A DNA stretch of 41,575 nt from Apostichopus californicus (Eukaryota; Echinodermata; Holothuroidea; Aspidochirotida; Stichopodidae). A program made the translations under genes and the position numbers. A model generated the notes under the pieces. That model did not search any database. It was not told the DNA's origin and was given only the letters and a program-made list of their open reading frames with translations. Numbering within the stretch: position 1 is the first letter of the stretch; each line of letters begins with the position of its first letter. Positions 35,641-41,575 of this stretch are shown one piece after another. The stretch is taken from contig JAIPMN010002070.1 of NCBI GenBank assembly GCA_020650975.1, positions 1 to 41,575 of the forward strand, in the 5' to 3' direction.

Positions 35641-36701
35641 AATGAGTGGATCAACTCTATGTCGCATTTGAGTACTGCTAAGTTTGTCTTAAAAGTTTGA
35701 CGTAATGTGACTGTACTGCTTCCAGCGGGGCTCAGAAGAAATGTGAATGTTAACCCATTAATGTATGTATGTAACTTAATAGGAGTGCCACAGTACCACA
35801 CGCTGCGCACAGGAGTCACCTATATACAACACAAGCCTGCACAGCAAACACTTGAGAATGTCAAATCAAAGATTGCAATGTATCCGCTGGCCAATAACCA
35901 ATCGAAGAGCGCCGTCCAGGAAGATTTGCCCAAATTTGCCTCTATGTAACAGTCACCCATCATATTTGGGGCGTCGATTGGGACAAATACGCGTGAGTAA
36001 TGTAAACTACAAATAGAAGCGCCATGCATGAAGAAAGAAAATCAAAATAAATCCCATAAATTGAGACCAGTTTTTATCTGGCTTCAATTAATAATACTTG
36101 CCTCAAAATCAGTAATTTTGCTACCCACTGTAGCCCTTTTTTTCCCTTCTTTTTCTATTTTTTTTTATAGATTTTTTGTCAAATTGAGAGCTGTAAACTA
36201 TCCAGCACAGGCACTAAAGTACATACTAATGAGGTGCTTTAATTTGATCGAAACAAAAGTAGATTTATAAAATATTTGCCTGAATAGTGCATGTACATAA
36301 AAGTAAAAAAGCAAAAACATACACACATCATCATGTGCATTGCATGTACAGTAATGCATCATCAGTGATTTACTGATTCAGTATAGATGCCATAAGGCTA
36401 AGACTACAAGATATATCTTTACATTTTTTAAAAATTTGTATTTAATTCAGCAAATATTTGCACGTTTTCAGTTTTTTATGTTCAGTTTTTTATGTAAGTC
36501 AGAAAACATGCTTTGACTGAAATCCAGATTGAAGTTTTTGGAAAGTTTAGTGAGATCTAGGGTATATATTGGATCAGTGTCACTCTTCCAATTTATTATA
36601 TTTCATTGAACATTATTATTATAAAATAATGTAAAAATGCTTACTATATCAAGGATTGAATAATAACAAACTGTATAATTTTTCTATTCGTCCTTAAGAT
36701 C

Positions 36702-36728
36702 CTTTCTAGAGGTATATAATCTAGAAAG
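36702..36728. repeat. 9-bp inverted repeat, 9-nt loop
   Basis: CTTTCTAGA and TCTAGAAAG flank GGTATATAA. It is a small potential hairpin with no associated gene. Confidence 0.75.
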
Positions 36729-37138
36729 TGACATATTATTACTCATAGAATATTAGTATTTGATTGATAATGGTTTTGTTCCTGAATGGGTAGATTCGGG
36801 GGGAGGAGGAGGTGGGTGGAGTCCAGGCTGTGGAATTGCGGGCAAAGAGCTACAAACAATCTAAGTAGGTTCTAGGTAGATCAGGAAAGTGCGTTTTAAG
36901 TATCTAGACTGGAGATATATGTTATAGAGGGGAGACGTAATTTGCAATCCTTCCTTCTGTTGTCTAGTTTCAGGGTTCTTACAGCTCAGATTAAATTTGA
37001 AAAATTGCGAATTGATTTGAAATTTAAAGCTAGTGTCAGTTGTAACTTACATCAAATTTCTGTCATGTGAAAAACTATGATAATGAATTGTTGAAATATT
37101 CGCATGATCTTTAATTCCAAGTGTTCATGAGAGGATAC

Positions 37139-37160
37139 CTTTCATCTTGGGTAGATTTTG
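37139..37160 (-). CDS. Tentative 22-nt linking exon (alternative: 7-nt exon at 37179-37185)
   Basis: The first exon ends in phase 0, while the exon at 34691 begins with two bases of a codon, so an exon of length 3n+1 is needed between them. Two candidates lie close together on the minus strand. One is 22 nt (37160-37139), reading QNLPKMK plus one base, with donor AAAG|GTATCC but a weak, purine-rich acceptor. The other is a 7-nt microexon (37185-37179) with a very good acceptor (tagttttatctccccag) and donor CTAG|GTAAAT. Either restores the frame, but using both does not. A missed exon elsewhere is equally possible. Confidence 0.2.
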
Positions 37161-37390
37161 CTAGATTTTACTATTTACCTAGTTTCTGGGGAGATAAAAC
37201 TATATAAGAAGTAAAATTGATGAAAATCACTGCTAAGTTCCTTCATCATTCTCTAAATAATAAACATTTGCAAACACATAAATGAAAGGCAATAACCCAA
37301 ATTTTGCCTATCAAACAAATTTTATAAAATTACTTTAGATTTGCTTGATGTAGGGTATTCACTCTAACACATTGGCCAATGTCCATAAGG

Positions 37391-37410
37391 CGCTTGTTTG
37401 CAAACAAGCG
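37391..37410. repeat. Perfect 20-bp palindrome
   Basis: CGCTTGTTTGCAAACAAGCG is fully self-complementary. It sits in the first long intron of the candidate gene, about 780 bp from the first exon. Confidence 0.95.
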
Positions 37411-37824
37411 AACAATAAACTGGGAATGCGTGGTAAACAGATGTTTCCCCAGGCATACATTTTGTCCACAGTGACAATTTTAATATTTCTCAAAAAAAAT
37501 ATTTGGTTGCAAATACACTTCAACAAATTGGACAAATTATGTATCATTATCCATTTTAGCTCAAGGAAACAATGTGACACTAATATTAGTGAATAGCCTA
37601 TAGAAATCACAAACAACATGGTTGGTTTGGCCTATGCCCCCTCACAGTCACACTTATGTTGATGCACAAATCTTATGCAATAGATGCCGGTCAATCTGCT
37701 GACATGAACTTAACTTTTAAGTCTAATAGTTATTGGCTACTGAAAATGATGGGCAAGACTTAGGCCAAAATCAAGCAATTAAAATGTCACATCCAGAATC
37801 GGGCCTTGATGCCAAATCGGTTAT

Positions 37825-37847
37825 GATAGGCCTAAGTTAGGCCTATC
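37825..37847. repeat. 23-bp palindrome built on TAGGCCTA
   Basis: GATAGGCCTAA and TTAGGCCTATC are exact complements around a single G. AGGCCTA words are dense from 37740 to 38060. Confidence 0.9.
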
Positions 37848-38120
37848 TCAATGCTCATAATAATGTGACATCGGTCAAGCATTCCGATGTACTACGGCTA
37901 ACTTCTTTTTCGTTGCTCACTGCATCTATCCTTTGAAATAAGTCAAATAGATCTACTACATGACAAATGATCAACCTATTGTAATCAGACGAAATATACG
38001 TCGGCCTACTGTAGTTAACATATTAAACCAAGGCCTAGCCTCTACTTAGGCTTGTTTCTCCGCAGATGCACTAGCTTGATTTCACTAGCGTGGTATAGAC
38101 TTCTTAAGAATGTATCTTAC

Positions 38121-38195
38121 CTGTGTCACTTGTGTGTTGTTTGTTAGGCTCAGATCCCTCGGTGACAGTTGGCTGTCTGATATAGATCGCGCCAT
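38121..38195 (-). CDS. Candidate first coding exon of an unidentified spliced gene
   Basis: On the minus strand an ATG at 38195-38193 sits in a strong start context (A at -3, G at +4), with an in-frame TAA three codons upstream. It opens 25 codons, beginning MARSISDSQLSPRDLSL, and ends exactly at CAG|GTAAGA, a near-perfect splice donor, in phase 0. The peptide is polar and Ser/Thr/Asn-rich, with no hydrophobic run that would suggest a signal peptide. I chose this start because the upstream stop closes the frame. The next firm exon (34691) needs one extra base in phase, so a small exon must lie between them. I do not recognise the product. Chance ATG-plus-donor combinations do occur in 40 kb, so this rests on its quality and on the chain of exons to its left. 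Confidence 0.6.
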
Positions 38196-38480
38196 ATTTC
38201 CTTAAAATTCTCCTCTTCAGATTAAATGAAAGTTACGACATCATTCCTACTGATAACTGTAACATAGTACATAAAGCGTATTTATTTTCATATACCTGTC
38301 CACCGTTTTCGCAAGGGGACGAATTTTCTTTCGTGTTCAAGTCGTGAGACTTTCGCTGAGACGAAAATAGTTATGCATACATAATGTTCTGTTACCATAT
38401 CGTTAAGAATATTATCGTGTACTACCAACTACACTGTTGTAGTAGGCAATGCCGGGTAGTACGTTCGAGATAAACAGATA
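38196..38480 (-). promoter_or_regulatory. Presumed 5' UTR and promoter side of the minus-strand gene
   Basis: This stretch lies immediately upstream of the candidate start codon. It contains a TTTCGC/GCGAAA-type cluster (around 38300-38365) and a possible 5' UTR donor on the minus strand (ACAG|GTATATG at 38296). An acceptor-like AG at 38216-38215 would give an 81-bp intron, which is short. No clear TATA box is positioned. The promoter call rests only on position relative to the ATG. Confidence 0.3.
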
Positions 38481-38895
38481 TGAATATTCATTTATAAACA
38501 CTTGCTCATGAGGCAACAGAATTATAGATGACGACAAAATATATGCCCGTTAAATAATTTTTACAGCGACAGAGTGGTATTATCTGTTTTCGGAGGTTTC
38601 ATTGCCTTTGAAAAACATCCCTCATTAATCTGCTCACAATCCAATCAAATGAGATTACGGTAAATAGCTGGTGTTTGGAGTATCCATGCCAAGAAGATGA
38701 CCACGCACTAGCACAGAGAAACGATCGAGAACGAAAGAGATGTGATTATATATACTTGCTCATGCTCAGCTTTGAACAACAAGGAAAATCTCTCCATAAC
38801 ATTAGGGGTCCAGTTATTCTGGCGGATTGTTTGTATCTTACATCATCGCATATAAGATAGAGGGGTTTATCATATAACGGCTGATATCCTTGAGT

Positions 38896-38936
38896 CAGGG
38901 AGCTGCTACTCTAACTGTTAGAGTAGCAGCTCCCTG
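38896..38936. repeat. 41-bp perfect hairpin between 7-bp direct repeats
   Basis: The arms are 20 bp each (CAGGGAGCTGCTACTCTAAC and its complement) around one T. The direct repeat CTTGAGT flanks both sides (38889-38895 and 38937-38943), as a target duplication would. The arm begins CAGGG, like many hAT-type ends. It could be a miniature insertion or a template-switch product. Confidence 0.9.
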
Positions 38937-39169
38937 CTTGAGTAATCCCATTATATGTCTTGGGGCTAATATCCACATATGGGTGGGGCCTACAAAATTT
39001 GATGAAGATTGAGCACCTCTGAGAGGTAACGCCGTAACGACCTTTGGCTTACTCCTCTTTTGTAAACTAAACAAGCTTATATACGTCAAACTTGTTATCC
39101 TTATAACATGTAGTCTATGATCTATTAATCTCTCGAGTGCAATTTCTTATGTTTTATAAAACATTTTCA

Positions 39170-39420
39170 TTCCCCTTCACATCTTTCATAGTTCCCCTCC
39201 CCCTCCATTGTTTCCCTTTCCTTTCGATCTATAGTTTCCTTCTTTTCCTCTTCCCATTCTCCTCCTCTTCTCCTTATATTTCCCTCCTCCTCCTTCCCTA
39301 TACCCCATTCCAGTCCTCCCTTCCATCCTCTTCCATTTCCTTCCTGCTAAGTATAGTCCCTCTTCAACCCCCCCCCCCTCCCCACCCCCTCCCCACCCCC
39401 ACCCCCACACACACCCCATA
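39170..39420 (+). repeat. 250-bp polypyrimidine tract ending in poly-C
   Basis: The plus strand is almost all C and T, with TTCC, CTCC and CCTCCT words, passing into long runs of C broken by A. The long frames across it on both strands are low-complexity artefacts of base bias. Confidence 0.9.
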
Positions 39421-39747
39421 CCAACCTCGTATTTCCCATGATCACTCTGTAATTGTGAAGTAACTGCTTTATAATGGAGGCACAGCCTCACTATTTACGG
39501 GTTTAAAGATAAAATACATCACGACGTATCCTGGACAAAGGTTCTTAACGCTTAAAATAAGAAGACCATTTTTGTTATTAAGATTTGCATGTTTCAAAAA
39601 CCTGCAATTTCAAAACCTCAAGAAACTCCGTCGGTGAATACTCCTCAATGAATCGGTTATCACAATCGCTCTCAATCTGATCTGCTTGGGAGTCTGGAAG
39701 ATTTATTTTTCTTTATGCTTGTTAGATGTTTTTTACTTATTATTAGG

Positions 39748-40138
39748 CAGTGGCGTGCGCAGGATTTCGGTGGTGGGTGGCCACTTTTTAAATTTCCCCT
39801 TCTGATTTAAGCATAAACCTTCACAAAAGGGCCATAGGCGAATACGGGATTTTAAAAAGGTGGGGTATGGCCCCTGAAATCGTCGAAGCTGGGTCCCAGG
39901 GAGGTCCGGGTCCTCCCCAGGTAAAAAATAAATATTTCCATTATCATCAATATTTAGACAATATATTAGATCAATAATTAGCTCTAAACGCAAAAGTTGT
40001 GCTAATGATAAATAATCTTGATTTTTTATTCAACCATATCCCTCGACTGTCGATGGTTGGTCGGGTAAGGCCCCCTTCCCCTCCTCCTCCCCTACCCTCA
40101 CCTTCCCCTCCCCCCCCCCTCCCCGCGCATGTCACTGA
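39748..40138. mobile_element. MITE-like element, about 390 bp
   Basis: The left end CAGTGGCGTGCGCAGG is matched in inverted orientation at the right by CCCCGCGCATGTCACTG, with three or four mismatches. The direct repeat TATTAGG lies next to each end (39741-39747 and 40139-40145, with one extra base at the right). The interior holds GGTCCCAGGGAGGTCCGGGT, a word seen in a widespread class of animal repeats with CAGTGGCG ends. No ORF of note. Confidence 0.65.
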
Positions 40139-40145
40139 TATTAGG

Positions 40146-41460
40146 CCTAAAACTATAATGGAATTGGAGATCATGTCTTCCATTGGCTACTTGTTGATTA
40201 AAGTTTAGTGAATCCTAAAAGTTAGGAAGCCAACAGAACCTCATTTAAACCCAACCCTGAGATGATCGGGTGTAATCAAGTGCTCTCTTTCGACGAGCGT
40301 TCAGAGAATTACGAGCCGCACCCACTCCGGCAAGCTCCCAAGATCACCGTCATTTAGCGTCCCCATCCGTTGACAGACGACAGTGCATCTCAGCATCTGA
40401 CCACTTTCTCGAAAACTGAAACAGATGAATGCACTCCATTTATCATCACTGCACGGTGCAGCGATGGTGAACGAAGTTGATAAATTAAACACGTCATGAA
40501 TCAAACAAGACATCCTTAAATATTTACAGATATTTGAAATGTCTGAGACGAGTTGAAACGACAGTTGCATGTCACATTGATCGTACTGCGTGTATAATCG
40601 TTGGGCATTTCTGTTACTCGCCACCATGTTCGACATCGGCGGCTGCGAAGCCGAGATACACGGGTGCCCCCCCCCCCTTCCCCTCCTCTCGGTCCCCACA
40701 ACTAAAAAAAAACAAAATGCCCATTTTCATAAATGCAATGCGTGGGTCCCACTTTTGGTAAATAATTGCCTTTTCCATTTTTATAATTAATAGATTCCTT
40801 TCTTTACGTAAAACGTGGCCTTTTGTTGAAAAAAAATAGGTAAATAAAATTCTAATTTTAAAATCCCCTGCTGGTGAAGAAACATGCAGTGACTGGAATT
40901 TTTGGTATGGAATCCTGAGAGAATCAATATCGTCGAAGAGCATTTGGTTAATGTTGCGATTTCTCTACCCCCACCTAACCCCCACCCAACCCCCAAATTA
41001 AAGCAATGTTTTCTAACTGTTCCTTGAAGTTTGCTCTCCTAGCCCCGCTGTCAGTGGTTCCGATCATAATTCCTGCAACACCCCAGTTGCTCTCCAGTCG
41101 GCTGCGGTAAAACAAAACTGAGTCACCACTGCTCCGTAAGTTTGCCTGTAATGTGTATTATATATAGGTGCATTTTTGCACTTCCAAACTGCTTCCCCCA
41201 AAATTGCCGGGTTGTTATCCCCTCGATATCCCATCCTCCCACCCTAAAACTTCTGTTGCCTCTCCTCCTACCCTACCCTCCTCTTACCTTGTAAAATTTG
41301 TAGGCACTAAAAATTAGCAACAGACATGTATACATCTGATCATAAAAAGTAGTAGTAGACATTTTTAGTACGCGTTGTGCGGTGTTAAAGTCATTTACAT
41401 ATTACCGATGTTTTCTTATGTTGAGTCTTGCAGTAACCATTTCGATATCTTCCGATACTC
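40146..41460. other. Right flank, no supported gene
   Basis: Poly-C runs at 40663-40677 and C-rich patches at 40966-40995 create biased frames on both strands. A GC-richer stretch at 40280-40640 carries a 132-codon minus frame that I do not recognise. No splice chain or transposon ends were resolved. Confidence 0.4.
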
Positions 41461-41500
41461 TCCCGGGCGCCCTCTATTTATAAATCCTGAATCCGCCACC
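41461..41500 (-). mobile_element. Possible terminal fragment of another DNA element
   Basis: On the minus strand the sequence GGTGGCGGATTCAGGATTTA resembles the common animal element end CAGTGGCGGATCCAGGATTT. The partner end was not found in the window, so this may be a relic. Confidence 0.35.
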
Positions 41501-41575
41501 ATATCACGCTCAATACAGCCATATTTACGGATGTGCATGCATTCCACTTTTAATATAACATTATATGATAATATA

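Noticed and set aside
35550..35819. Frame over the TTTGAA repeats
   Set aside because: It is the translation of a LINE-type tail microsatellite.
35820..36029. Minus-strand 69-codon frame in a GC-richer patch with two CCAAT words
   Set aside because: Reads somewhat like protein but lacks a donor at its end and a phase fit. It may belong to the repeat next to the LINE tail.
39137..39491. Frames of about 100 codons on both strands
   Set aside because: They are translations of the polypyrimidine tract (Pro/Ser/Leu or Gly/Arg/Glu repeats).

Overview
This window is eukaryotic, most likely nuclear DNA from a marine invertebrate. It is AT-rich, has no dense or operon-like coding, and carries poly-C/poly-G runs, many unrelated tandem repeats and transposon-like ends. 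Frequent TACTGTAC and TAGGCCTA words, a LINE-like tail of AATAAAG followed by TTTGAA repeats, and tandem blocks of the 'TTTGACCCCTGGTGACC' kind fit an echinoderm (sea cucumber or urchin type). That placement is inference from word content, not from a diagnostic gene.

No long ORF is convincing. Reading the minus strand for splice signals does give a coherent candidate: one spliced gene running right to left from an ATG at 38195 to at least 8049 and probably beyond. Seven exons support it: 38195-38121, 34691-34497, 33100-33069, 23544-23502, 17925-17878, 15795-15626 and 8202-8049. Each has AG/GT boundaries. Junction phases agree directly from 34691 to 17925 and from 15626 to 8202. Two junctions still need a tiny linking exon: candidates are 37160-37139 or 37185-37179, and 16499-16490. 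Two weaker downstream exons (6962-6944, 4550-4510) may continue it. I do not recognise the protein. Two exons begin with the same Ala-Tyr-Leu-x-Asp motif, and the 8202-8049 peptide loosely resembles a small beta-barrel (OB-fold-like) pattern.

The rest is mostly introns and flanks filled with repeats. From the left: a mosaic tandem array (145-737); a SINE/LINE-type tail (2960-3053); the gene's possible 3' part; a 22-bp minisatellite (9829-10400); an ACATGT-rich satellite (11085-11340); an inverted pair of tRNA-like sequences near 15 kb; two copies of a dispersed repeat (17261, 31593); two unrelated tandem blocks ending in the same CA-rich cassette (18521-19575, 24322-25135); a 1689-bp non-autonomous hAT-like element with a perfect 8-bp target duplication (21204-22892); a 54-bp repeat (29368-29590); and a LINE tail (35400-35640). 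Beyond the gene start at 38.2 kb lie a 41-bp perfect hairpin between 7-bp direct repeats, a 250-bp pyrimidine tract and a 390-bp MITE-like element.

No rRNA gene, CRISPR array, intact transposase or complete single-exon gene was seen.
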